From positions 868,001-932,000 of the forward strand of contig CBDDEC010000002.1 of NCBI GenBank assembly GCA_965226785.1: 64,000 bases of DNA, in the 5' to 3' direction. Position numbers and translations under genes: made by a program. This stretch comes from CBDDEC01 sp965226785 (GTDB lineage Bacteria > Chloroflexota > Dehalococcoidia > UBA2979). Positions 53,115 to 61,576 of this stretch are shown in pieces. Each line of letters begins with the position of its first letter. Within the stretch, counting starts at the first letter, position 1. The notes beneath the pieces are model-generated. The model saw nothing but the letters and a program-made list of their open reading frames with translations. It made no database searches and had not been told where the DNA came from.

Positions 53115-54530
53115 TTAGAGCGACGGCATCGCTTCGTGGAACGCGCTGGCGAGCTGGTAGGCGTGGCCGACGCGGAGCGCCAGCGCGTCGTTCCAGAGCG
53201 CGGTGCTGACCATGAGCCCGGTCGGCAACCCGTCAGCGTCGAGGCCGTTCGGGACGCTGATCGAAGGCTGGCGGGTGTTGTTGAAGACCGACGTGCTGGT
53301 GAACTTCGAGAAGGTCGTGGGCGACTCGCGCTGCTTCGGGTCCTCGGCGATCGGCTCGGCGACCTGTGGCGAAGTGGGACAGAGGTAGCCGTCAATGCCG
53401 TCGAGGGCAGCTTCGAAACGTTGCTCGACGAGCTTGCGTTGCTCGTGGGCGCGCACGACGGCGAGGCCGGGGATGTCGAGCGCGGCGAGCAGCCTGGAGC
53501 GCACCGGCTCGGCGATGCCGCCCGGACGTTGCCGAAGGATGTCTTCGACGTAGCTGGCGCCCTCGGCCATCAGCAGCGCGCCCAGCGGTCCGCGCCAGTC
53601 ATCCTGGCCCGCCATCGGCTCGACCGAGGTGACTTCGGCGCCGAGCTCGCGCAGTACTGCGAGCGACGCGTCGAAGTTGGCACGCACGGAGGGATCCGCG
53701 CGATCCGTGAGCGAGGGGATGACGGCGAGCGTCAGACCCTCGAGGCTGCCGTCCACCGAGGTCGCCAGGCCGGCCGCAAAGTCTTCGCTCGGGCGGTCCA
53801 CCGAGTCGAGGTCACGCGGGTCGTAGCCCTGGAGTGCGTTGAGCAACAGCGCGCAGTCCTCGGCGCTGCGCGCCATCGGCCCGGCGTGGTCGAGCGTGAG
53901 CGAGACCGGGACGATGCCACCGCGACCGACGAGGCCGAAGGTGGGCTTGTGGCCGGTGATGCCGCAGAAGGCGGCGGGGATGCGGATCGAGCCGCCGGTA
54001 TCGGAGCCGAGTGCGCCCAGCGCCTGTCCGGCGGCGAGCGCTGCGCCCGAGCCACCCGAGGAGCCGCCGGGCACGCGATCGAGGCTCCACGGGTTGTGGG
54101 TCGCGCCGTGCCAGAAGTTGTTCGTCGTCCCGCCCAATGCCAGCTCGTGCGTGTTGGTCTTGCCGAGGATCACAGCACCAGCCGCGCGCAGCTTCGCGAC
54201 GGTCGTCGAATCATCGGCAGGCACGCGGTCGATGAAGGCGTTGGTACCGGCGTTGGTGACGACATTGGCCGTGTCGTAGAGGTCTTTCACCGCGATCGGG
54301 ATGCCATCGAGCGGGCCCAGGCGCGAGCCGTTCGAGGCGCGCTCCGTGGCCGCCATCGCCTCGGTGGTGGCGCTCTCGCGCATCAGGCGGACGAAGGCGT
54401 TGACGCGTTCATCGGTGGCCTCGATGCGGTCGTAAGCGGCGTCCGTCAGCTCCAACGGCGACAGCTCGCCGGCCTCGATCTGCCGGCTCGCCTCCGCGAT
54501 GGATAGCTGCGTGAGTTCTGCGCTCGCCAT
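53115..54530 (-). CDS. Amidase (GatA-like amidase-signature family)
   Basis: The Ser-cisSer-Lys triad is visible: Lys in IPIAVKDLYDTA, the Ser pair in PGGSSGGSGAALAAG and GSDTGGSIRIPAAFCG. Length 471 fits. Without GatB or GatC nearby it is probably a catabolic amidase and not the transamidosome subunit. ATG at 54530 with GGGGAG upstream; the longer open frame is not used. The substrate is unknown. Confidence 0.92.
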   Translation of the reverse strand: MASAELTQLSIAEASRQIEAGELSPLELTDAAYDRIEATDERVNAFVRLMRESATTEAMAATERASNGSRLGPLDGIPIAVKDLYDTANVVTNAGTNAFIDRVPADDSTTVAKLRAAGAVILGKTNTHELALGGTTNNFWHGATHNPWSLDRVPGGSSGGSGAALAAGQALGALGSDTGGSIRIPAAFCGITGHKPTFGLVGRGGIVPVSLTLDHAGPMARSAEDCALLLNALQGYDPRDLDSVDRPSEDFAAGLATSVDGSLEGLTLAVIPSLTDRADPSVRANFDASLAVLRELGAEVTSVEPMAGQDDWRGPLGALLMAEGASYVEDILRQRPGGIAEPVRSRLLAALDIPGLAVVRAHEQRKLVEQRFEAALDGIDGYLCPTSPQVAEPIAEDPKQRESPTTFSKFTSTSVFNNTRQPSISVPNGLDADGLPTGLMVSTALWNDALALRVGHAYQLASAFHEAMPSL

Positions 54531-54698
54531 GGCCTGCTCCCCGCCGTTCCGATGCAGCATCGTAGCAGCGGCGCGGCGAATCGCTTGCGTCGCAGCGCGC
54601 TCGTGATGACGGGCTGTTGACCGCGCCGCGACGCCTCCATACGCTCGCGCGCACCGACCACCGCCCGGCACTCTCGGCGGACCGCGGGGACCTCACCG

Positions 54699-55244
54699 AT
54701 GATCGACTTCGGGCACGTTGATGCCGTGGACGCCGAGGCGATCGGCTCGCCCGGGGAGCGCACGTTCCGCCTGCGGGCGCGCGTGGGCGACTCCTATGCC
54801 GCGCTGTGGATGGAGAAGGAGCAGCTCGCCGCGATCGGTCGCTCGTTCTCACAGATCCTCGCCGAGCGTTCGAGCGAGCGCGGCGAGCCCTCGAAGCCCG
54901 TCCAGGACTTCGGCGCGTTCCCGCAGCAGGGCGGGCAGGTTGACTTCCGCATCTCGCGCATGGGCCTCGATTTCGACGACGACGATCAGCTGATCGTGCT
55001 GCTCGTGGACGACGAAGGCGCGGCAGAGCGCGGTGACTCACCGGCGTTCCGCATGGCCCTTGACCGCAACCAGGCCCTGAACGTGATGCAGATCATCGAG
55101 GATTCAGTGGCGGCCGGGCGGCCGCTCTGCCCGCTCTGCCAGCAGGCGCTCGAACACGAAGGGCAGGAGCACTTCTGCCCGCGCACGAACGGTCATAGCC
55201 ACGACCTCGAGATTCCGGAGGCGGAGCAGGAAGACCAGCGCTAG
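54699..55244 (+). CDS. DUF3090 family protein
   Basis: A 181-residue protein: FGHVDAVDAEAIGSPGERTF near the N-terminus, then YAALWMEKEQLAAIG, and a C-terminal zinc-like motif CPLCQQALEHEGQEHFCPRT with NGH. This is the DUF3090 pattern, found mainly in Actinobacteria and Chloroflexota. Function unknown; its metal-binding tail and fixed length suggest a housekeeping role. ATG start. Confidence 0.9.
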   Translation: MIDFGHVDAVDAEAIGSPGERTFRLRARVGDSYAALWMEKEQLAAIGRSFSQILAERSSERGEPSKPVQDFGAFPQQGGQVDFRISRMGLDFDDDDQLIVLLVDDEGAAERGDSPAFRMALDRNQALNVMQIIEDSVAAGRPLCPLCQQALEHEGQEHFCPRTNGHSHDLEIPEAEQEDQR

Positions 55245-55266
55245 CCGTCGGAGGTTCCGCCGAGCG

Positions 55267-55755
55267 TTAGTCCTCGTCTTCGATCGGTCGGATCAGGAGC
55301 ACGGCGGCGGTCGGGGTGTTGCGGGCGACGTGGTCGGCCACTGAGCCGAGGACCGCGCGCCGGAAGCCGGACCGGCCGTGCGTCGCCATCACGACGGTGT
55401 CGCAATCGAGCGCTTCCACGGCGGCGCAGATCGCGTCGCCGGGGCCGCCCTCGACGATGCTCGTTTCGGTGGTGATGCCACGCTCGCGGAGCTCGGCCGC
55501 GACGCGATCGAGGTTCTCGCGCGCCGTCTCGCGCTGACCCTCGACAGCCTCATGCGCGATCTGCGCCGTGACCTGTCCAGACGGCAGCGGCTCGATGGTG
55601 GCGGGCGCGGTGTGCGCGATGATCTGCGCCTCGGAGTCGATTACCTGCAGGACAATGATGGTCGCGCCGAACTTCTCGGCCAGCGCTGCCGCATGCTCGG
55701 CCGCGGACTTCGCGAGCTCGGAGCCGTCCGTCGGCAGCAGAATCCTGTCGAACAT
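55267..55755 (-). CDS. Universal stress protein (UspA family)
   Basis: The Rossmann-like fold opens MFDRILLPTDGSELAKSAAE. The ATP-binding motif is MATHGRSGFRRAVLGSVADH (G-2X-G-9X-G-S). Length 162 with one domain. ATG at 55755 is preceded by AAGGAG. It is convergent with DUF3090 and divergent from ilvD. Confidence 0.93.
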   Translation of the reverse strand: MFDRILLPTDGSELAKSAAEHAAALAEKFGATIIVLQVIDSEAQIIAHTAPATIEPLPSGQVTAQIAHEAVEGQRETARENLDRVAAELRERGITTETSIVEGGPGDAICAAVEALDCDTVVMATHGRSGFRRAVLGSVADHVARNTPTAAVLLIRPIEDED

Positions 55756-55985
55756 GCTTGCTCCTTCCGTCGCGGCTGGTCTCGTTCGAGGCTCGACGCC
55801 GCGGTGTCTCGCATCGCGCATGATATTGCGCCTTGCGCCCGCAGCGCACACGTCGACAGCGTCCGAGGCTGCGCAGGACGTTGGTCATGGACCTCGGCGA
55901 GGCTCCGACGATCGCCTGCTCTCTCGCCCGCTGATACGATCGCCAACCCCCGAGGAGAGCCTCGTAGGGATGCTGGGAGCGACGC

Positions 55986-57659
55986 ATGACCAACGATCCG
56001 CGGCAGCACAGCAGAACGCTGGTGGACGGCCCCGATCGTGCGGCCGCGCGCTCCTACTTCTACTCGGTCGGCTTCACGCCGGAAGACCTGCAGCAGCCCC
56101 TGGTGATGGTCGCCCATGAGTGGATCGGCACGATGCCCTGCAACTTCAACCAGCGTGAGCTGGCGCAGCAGGTCATGGCCGGCGTGCGCGCCGCCGGTGG
56201 GACGCCGATGGAGGTCAACACGATCTCGATCTCGGACGGCATCACGATGGGTACGGAGGGGATGAAGGGCTCGCTGGTCAGCCGCGAGCTGATCGCGGAC
56301 TCGATCGAGCTGGCCGGCCGCGCCTATGCCTTCGACGCAGCGGTGATCCTCGTCGGCTGTGACAAGACGATCCCGGCGGGCGCGATGGCGGTGGCCCGCC
56401 TCGGCATCCCGGCACTCGTGCTCTACAGCGGCTCGATCGCCCCCGGCCGCTTCGAGGGCCGCGATGTCACGATCCAGGACGTGTTCGAGGGTGTGGGCGA
56501 ACACGCCGCTGGCAAGATGAGCGACGAGCGCCTCGCGGCCCTGGAGGCCGTAGCGTGCCCGGGCGCGGGCGCCTGCGGCGCCCAGTACACGGCGAACACG
56601 ATGGCGACCGTCCTCGAGTTCATCGGCCTCTCGCCGATGGGCACGGCCACACCCGGCGCGACGGATCCGAAAAAAGGCTCGATCGCGGAGCAGGTCGGCG
56701 GGCTGATCATGGACATGCTCCACCGCGGCCAGATCGGCGCCGACCTGATCACACGCGAGTCGCTGGAGAACGGCATCATGTGCGCTGCCTCGACGGGCGG
56801 ATCGACGAACGTCGTGCTGCACCTGATGGCGCTAGCGAACGAGGCCGGCATCGCGCTCAACATCGACGACTTCGACGCCATCAGCGAGCGCACGCCGCTG
56901 CTCGGCGACCTGCGGCCGGGTGGCCAGTACGCCGCGCTCGACTGGGACGCCGCGGGCGGGACGCCGCTCCTCGCTGAGCGGCTGCTCGAGGCCGGTGTCC
57001 TCCACGGCGACGTGATGACCTGCACCGGACGCACCATCGCCGAGGAGGCGGCCGGGGCGGAGGAGACGGCGGGGCAGGATGTGATTCGGCCCCTGGACGA
57101 TCCGATCAAGGAGACCGGCGGTCTGGTGATCCTGCGCGGGTCGCTGGCGCCAGAGGGCTCCGTGATCAAGGTGACGGGCCACGAGCGGATGGAGCACGAG
57201 GGCCCCGCCCGCGTGTTCGAGAGCGAAGAGGAGTCGATGCGCGCGGTTCTCGCAGGCGAGATCGAAGACGGCGACATCGTCGTGATCCGCAACGAGGGCC
57301 CCACGGGCGGTCCCGGCATGCGCGAGATGCTGGGCGTCACGGCCGCGCTCGTGGGGGCGGGCAAGGGCGAGACCGTCGCGCTCCTGACCGACGGTCGCTT
57401 CTCGGGTGCCACGCGCGGACTGATGGCGGGCCATGTCGCGCCCGAGGCGGCGGCGGGCGGCCCAATCGCCGCGGTCGAGGAGGGCGACACGATCCGCATC
57501 GACATCCCGAACCGACGCCTAGACCTCGACGTGCCGGCCGATGAGGTGGCGCGCCGCTTGGAGGCGCGGACGCCACGCCCGCCCAACTACACGCGCGGCG
57601 TCTTCGCCAAGTACGCCAAGCTGGTCTCCGGCGCCGAGCAGGGCGCCGTCACCGGCTAG
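55986..57659 (+). CDS. ilvD: Dihydroxy-acid dehydratase
   Basis: It catalyses the third step of branched-chain amino-acid synthesis, dehydrating 2,3-dihydroxy acids with an Fe-S cluster. Cluster Cys lie in IGTMPCNFNQRE, VGCDKTIPAGAMA and GAGACGAQYTANTM. The C-terminal domain has TDGRFSGATRGLMAGHVAPE. Length 557 is standard. ATG start. The product is complete and well conserved; no other ilv gene is near. Confidence 0.96.
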   Translation: MTNDPRQHSRTLVDGPDRAAARSYFYSVGFTPEDLQQPLVMVAHEWIGTMPCNFNQRELAQQVMAGVRAAGGTPMEVNTISISDGITMGTEGMKGSLVSRELIADSIELAGRAYAFDAAVILVGCDKTIPAGAMAVARLGIPALVLYSGSIAPGRFEGRDVTIQDVFEGVGEHAAGKMSDERLAALEAVACPGAGACGAQYTANTMATVLEFIGLSPMGTATPGATDPKKGSIAEQVGGLIMDMLHRGQIGADLITRESLENGIMCAASTGGSTNVVLHLMALANEAGIALNIDDFDAISERTPLLGDLRPGGQYAALDWDAAGGTPLLAERLLEAGVLHGDVMTCTGRTIAEEAAGAEETAGQDVIRPLDDPIKETGGLVILRGSLAPEGSVIKVTGHERMEHEGPARVFESEEESMRAVLAGEIEDGDIVVIRNEGPTGGPGMREMLGVTAALVGAGKGETVALLTDGRFSGATRGLMAGHVAPEAAAGGPIAAVEEGDTIRIDIPNRRLDLDVPADEVARRLEARTPRPPNYTRGVFAKYAKLVSGAEQGAVTG

Positions 57660-57695
57660 CACCGCTCCGTCCGGGGCACGGACGAGGAGGGCTCG

Positions 57696-58577
57696 ATGAT
57701 CCTCGTCGCCGGCGCTACCGGCGCCGTTGGGACCGCCTTACTGCCGGCGCTCGACGGCCGCCCCGTGCGCGCCCTTGCTCGCCGCGAGTTCGACGCCGTG
57801 CGGCTGCGTGAGCAGGGCGTGGAGGCGGTCACGGGCGACGTGACCGAGGGCCGCGGCCTGGACGAGGCGATGCGCGGCATCGACACGCTCGTCTACCTGA
57901 TCCACACGCTCGACCGGCCAGGCGACGTCGTCGCCAACGACCTCGCGGCGGTGCAGAACGTGCTGCTGGCCGCCCGCGCAGCGGGGGTGGGCCGCGTGAT
58001 CTACCTCGGCGCGGTCGGATCCTCGGAGGACGCGCCATCGCAGTACCTGGTGGCCCGCTGGGCAACCGAGCTGGCGGTGCGCCAATCCGAACTCGACTGG
58101 GTGGTGCTGCGCGCACCGTTGATCGTCGGCGCGGGCAGCACCCTCTTCGAGCTGATGCGCCGCGTCGTCAACCGCTCGCCGGTCGTGCCGATGTTCGGCT
58201 GGCGGCGCACGGAGGTGGAGCCGGTCGCGCTCGCCGACGTGGTGCTGGCGCTACGTATGACCCTCGACGACCCGACCTTGAGCGAACGCGTGCTCGAGGT
58301 GTGCGGCCCGGAGCGCATGCCGTTCGGCGATGTCGCCCGCGGCTGGGCGCGCGCGACCGGCCGCCGCCGCCTCTGGCTTCCGCTGCCCGGCTGGGGCGAG
58401 GGCGCGCAGGAACAGCTCGCCTGGACGCTGGCCCGCCTCCCCCGCCGCGAGACGCGCCTGCTCCTCGAAACGCTCGGCACGAGGCAGGTCTGCACCGACC
58501 CCTCGCTACGCTTCCCGCTGCCCCAACGCCCGCAACCGCTGAACGCAGCGCTGGCGGCGGTGGTGGAGGCGGGCTAG
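57696..58577 (+). CDS. NAD(P)-binding atypical SDR (NmrA/complex I NDUFA9-like)
   Basis: A Rossmann fold with the atypical motif VAGATGAVGTALLPAL at the N-terminus, GDVTEGRGLDEAM and VIYLGAVGSSEDAPSQYL. It lacks the classical YxxxK pair in its usual place, as in NmrA-type sensors and oxidoreductases. 293 residues, ATG start after GAGGAGGG. It begins 37 bases after ilvD and may be co-transcribed. Confidence 0.87.
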   Translation: MILVAGATGAVGTALLPALDGRPVRALARREFDAVRLREQGVEAVTGDVTEGRGLDEAMRGIDTLVYLIHTLDRPGDVVANDLAAVQNVLLAARAAGVGRVIYLGAVGSSEDAPSQYLVARWATELAVRQSELDWVVLRAPLIVGAGSTLFELMRRVVNRSPVVPMFGWRRTEVEPVALADVVLALRMTLDDPTLSERVLEVCGPERMPFGDVARGWARATGRRRLWLPLPGWGEGAQEQLAWTLARLPRRETRLLLETLGTRQVCTDPSLRFPLPQRPQPLNAALAAVVEAG

Positions 58578-58747
58578 CGCGGTTGTACCGGCGTGGCGAA
58601 GAGGCCGGAGTCCTCCTCGGTGGTCCAGTCGTCGACACGGTCGAGGAGTGCGTCCCGGTCTGCGTCTCCCGAGCACGCCGCCGCGACGAGCAGGGCGGCG
58701 GCTCCGAGCGCGCAGCGCGCGAGAAGCGTGTCGATACGGAGAGGCAA
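58574..58747 (-). CDS. Small putative lipoprotein (57 aa)
   Basis: A TTG start opens LPLRIDTLLARC then ALGAAALLVAAACSGDADRD, a signal peptide with the lipobox LVAAAC followed by an acidic 30-residue tail. An in-frame TAG lies just upstream, so no longer start exists. The stop overlaps the end of the convergent SDR gene. No strong ribosome-binding site. It would be a tiny anchored peptide of unknown role. Confidence 0.45.
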   Translation of the reverse strand: MPLRIDTLLARCALGAAALLVAAACSGDADRDALLDRVDDWTTEEDSGLFATPVQPR

Positions 58748-58806
58748 GAGGCGCGGGGCTTCCTAGCTCCGTCCGGGAGCGGCAGTCGCTGGCGAGGTAC
58801 CGATCG

Positions 58807-59604
58807 CTATTCCTCCGGCGGGTCGAGCACCGTGCGCCAGGCGGCGTGGCCGAAGCCGCCGTCGAGGTGGAGGACGTGGCCGATCAGCATCGGCGCTTCG
58901 TCCGAGGCGACCCAGGCGACAGTGGCGGCGACGTCCTCCGGGCTGACGTTGCGGCCGGCGGGGACCCAGGGACGGACGCGGTCGGAGACCTCGCTCCGGT
59001 AGGAGTGCTCGCCATCCGAGCCCTCGACCCAGCCGGCGGAGATGCCGTTGACGCGCACACCTCGAGGGGCGAGCTCCACGGCGAGGTAGGTCGTGAGCGA
59101 CTCCAGCGCGGCCTTGGAGACGGCGACGGCGCTGTAGTCGGGCATGTAGTAGTGCGCGCCGGGCGAGAGCAGGTTGATGATGGAGCCGCCGTGCTCCTCG
59201 AGCAGCGGCACCGCGAGCTGCGATGCGGTCCATGGGCCCCAGACGTTGACGTCCATCGTGCGGCGGAGGTGCTTCGGACGCTGTTCGATCGCCGGGCGCG
59301 GGCGTTCGAGGCCGCGCGCGGCGTTGTTGACCAGCACATCCACGCCGCCCCACTCGCGCACTCGCGCGAACAGCTCCTTGAGGGCGTCAGCGTGACCGAT
59401 GTCGGCCTGGTACGCCTCCGACTCGACGCCAGCCGCTCGACACTCCTCGGCGGTGGCCTCCGCGGCCTCGGCGGAGCGGGCGTAGTTGACGAGGACGTGC
59501 GCGCCTTCCGAGGCGAGACGCAGCGCGATGGCGCGGCCGATGCCGCGCGACCCGCCGAGAACGACGGCGCGGCGGCCGGCCAGCGATTCGTACACGGGCG
59601 TCAT
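58807..59604 (-). CDS. SDR oxidoreductase, FabL-like enoyl-ACP reductase candidate
   Basis: The Rossmann motif is VVLGGSRGIGRAIAL and NNAARG is present. The catalytic Tyr and Lys are in YSAVAVSKAALES, with six residues between them, the Y-x6-K spacing of FabI/FabL enoyl reductases in place of YxxxK. The C-terminal GHVLHLDGGFG fits. It may reduce enoyl-ACP in fatty-acid synthesis or act on another substrate. ATG at 59604; 265 residues. Confidence 0.85.
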   Translation of the reverse strand: MTPVYESLAGRRAVVLGGSRGIGRAIALRLASEGAHVLVNYARSAEAAEATAEECRAAGVESEAYQADIGHADALKELFARVREWGGVDVLVNNAARGLERPRPAIEQRPKHLRRTMDVNVWGPWTASQLAVPLLEEHGGSIINLLSPGAHYYMPDYSAVAVSKAALESLTTYLAVELAPRGVRVNGISAGWVEGSDGEHSYRSEVSDRVRPWVPAGRNVSPEDVAATVAWVASDEAPMLIGHVLHLDGGFGHAAWRTVLDPPEE

Positions 59605-59618
59605 AGGGCGAGTATGGG

Positions 59619-60209
59619 CTACGCGTCGGGCTCGCGCACGGCGCGGCAGACGGTGTGCTGCGCGCCCTGCTTGAGCTTCTTGTAGTTGCCGAAGTGCTCC
59701 TCGACGATGCGCCGCACGTAGCGCCGCATGCCGGAGAGGGTGACGAGGTAGAGCGCCCCGCCTGGCTTCAGGTGTGCGTGGGCGTCGGCGACGAGGATCG
59801 TGGTCAGCTCGTTGCCGACCTTGGCGGGGACGTTGCAGGCGATCACGTCGAACGTGCGGTCCGCCTGGATGGCGTCGAAGCCATTGGACAGCCGCGCCTC
59901 CACGTTTGTCAGCCGGTTCGCCTCCGCGTTGCGCTGGGCGTAGTCGACGGCGACGAAGTCGGTGTCGACGAGCAGCGTCCGACCACGCGGAGCGAGCGCG
60001 GCGAGCGCGAGACCAATCGGCCCGTACCCGCATCCGAGGTCGAGACAGTCGTCCTCCTCGCGCACCTCGAGGCGGTCGATCAACATGCGCGTGCCCAGGT
60101 CCACCTCGCGCGGTGAGAACAGCCCCCACGTTGAGCGCAGCTTGAAGCTGCGGCCGCCCAGCTCGGTCGAGAACGCGATGTCTCTGCGCAGCCGGTCGAG
60201 GTCAGCCAT
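59619..60209 (-). CDS. Small SAM-dependent methyltransferase (RsmC/RlmG-like)
   Basis: A 196-residue methyltransferase-small domain: FSPREVDLGTRMLID, motif I CLDLGCGYGPIGLALA and DTDFVAVDYAQRNAE. The catalytic motif reads IACNVPAK in place of NPPY/NPPF. Family members methylate guanine in rRNA; the altered motif makes the target uncertain. ATG start. It lies 14 bases from the SDR gene and is likely co-transcribed with it. Confidence 0.85.
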   Translation of the reverse strand: MADLDRLRRDIAFSTELGGRSFKLRSTWGLFSPREVDLGTRMLIDRLEVREEDDCLDLGCGYGPIGLALAALAPRGRTLLVDTDFVAVDYAQRNAEANRLTNVEARLSNGFDAIQADRTFDVIACNVPAKVGNELTTILVADAHAHLKPGGALYLVTLSGMRRYVRRIVEEHFGNYKKLKQGAQHTVCRAVREPDA

Positions 60210-60251
60210 CGCTTGGCCTCGAGGCTTCGCCCCGGACCAGCAGAGCGAGCG

Positions 60252-61046
60252 TCATGCCGCGTCTCGCATCAGATCGAGAATGGCGGGACGCAGCGTAGCG
60301 ACTTCGCCCATCGCCTCGGCGTGGCCCAGGCCCGGCAGCGAGACGAACGAGGCGTTTGGCAGCGCGTCCGCGGCAGCCCTCTGGCGATCGTGCACGAACC
60401 GGTCCTTGTCGCCGGCATACAGGACCGCTGGCACGGTCACGCGGGCGAGGTCGGTGACGATCTCTCCCGCACTCAGCGCGGCGCGATAGGCGGCATCGAG
60501 CGCCTGTGGGTCGTTCTCCCGCAGCAGGGCGCGGGCAGCCTCGGGGAGTTCGTGACCCATAGTCGCCTCCATCGTCGCCAGGTAGACGTCGATTCCCTGT
60601 GTGCGCGCCGCCGCCAGTCCCTCCGCCGTCGCGGCGACCGCAGGATCCTCGCGGCTCAAGGCGTACGGATGCTCTCCGCCGAGGATCGCCGACCGCAGAC
60701 GCTCCGGCGCATGCTCCATCACTGCGAAGCCGAGACATGCGCCCCACGAGTATGCGGCGAAATGGGCACGCTCCACCTCGATCTCGTCGAGCACGGCGAC
60801 CACGTCGGCGACGAGGCGTGGCATCGCGTAGGCGTCCACGGCGGTCGGCTTGTCGCTCTGGCCCATCCCCCGATGGTCGACCCAGACGACCCGACACTCC
60901 TCGCTGAGCATCGTCGCGAGGGGCCAACCGGACGCGGCGACAATCGGCACCGCGAACCCACCGCAGCACACGACGACGGGGGCGTCGCGCTCGGTGTCCG
61001 TGAACCAGACGCGCGTACCGTCCTGCGGGTTGCGCGCATACGGCAT
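60252..61046 (-). CDS. Alpha/beta-fold hydrolase
   Basis: 264 residues with VWVDHRGMGQSDKP, the nucleophile elbow AAYSWGACLGFAV (Ser), Asp in YAGDKDRFVHD and His in LPGLGHAEAMG. This is a complete triad of the proline-iminopeptidase/epoxide-hydrolase type fold. The substrate is unknown. Its ATG overlaps the last base of the upstream DinB stop, a coupled pair. Confidence 0.9.
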   Translation of the reverse strand: MPYARNPQDGTRVWFTDTERDAPVVVCCGGFAVPIVAASGWPLATMLSEECRVVWVDHRGMGQSDKPTAVDAYAMPRLVADVVAVLDEIEVERAHFAAYSWGACLGFAVMEHAPERLRSAILGGEHPYALSREDPAVAATAEGLAAARTQGIDVYLATMEATMGHELPEAARALLRENDPQALDAAYRAALSAGEIVTDLARVTVPAVLYAGDKDRFVHDRQRAAADALPNASFVSLPGLGHAEAMGEVATLRPAILDLMRDAA

Positions 61047-61522
61047 CAGCGCTCCACCTCGGGTAGCTCGCGGAGCGCGAGGATCTGGTCGCGGTGCTGC
61101 CCGTCGTGCACGGCGAGGTGGTTAAGCCCGCGGCCGATCGTGCGGTGCTCGTCCGCGGGCGTCGTGAACTCGGTGGCGAGGTCGGCGTCCTCGAGGCTGC
61201 GCAGGAACGTCAGCGTGGGCCGGCGCGTCTGGTCGAGCGCTTCCAGCAGCAGCGGCAGGGTGTTGGTCATCGCGGGGCGTCGAGGCGGCGCATAGGCGTC
61301 GATCGGCCTGGCGCCGTGGGCCTGCGACGCCATGCGGTGAATCCACTCCTCGACGGCGCCGACATGCCAGAGCACGTCACGGATCGGCCAGCGTTCCTCG
61401 TCGCCTGTGACCGGGCCGGGTGGCCGGCGCGCGAGCTGGTCCTGCGTCACACCCTCGAGGGCAGCGAGCAGCTCCTCGCGTGCCGTATCGAGGCGGTCGT
61501 GCAGATCCTCAACGTCGCTCAT
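61046..61522 (-). CDS. DinB-family protein (DinB_2-like)
   Basis: A four-helix bundle with the metal-binding His set: DVLWHVGAVEEW and LNHLAVHDGQHRDQILALR. Such proteins bind a divalent metal and often act as thiol-dependent transferases. 158 residues, ATG start. It overlaps the downstream hydrolase by one base, so the two are translated together. Confidence 0.88.
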   Translation of the reverse strand: MSDVEDLHDRLDTAREELLAALEGVTQDQLARRPPGPVTGDEERWPIRDVLWHVGAVEEWIHRMASQAHGARPIDAYAPPRRPAMTNTLPLLLEALDQTRRPTLTFLRSLEDADLATEFTTPADEHRTIGRGLNHLAVHDGQHRDQILALRELPEVER

Positions 61523-61576
61523 GGCTCGCTCCGGGCAGGAGCGTACGGGACGGCGATCGGTGCCGGGGTGGACGGG

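Noticed and set aside
53136..54506. 456-codon frame antisense to the amidase
   Set aside because: The amidase triad is unmistakable on the other strand; this frame is a shadow.
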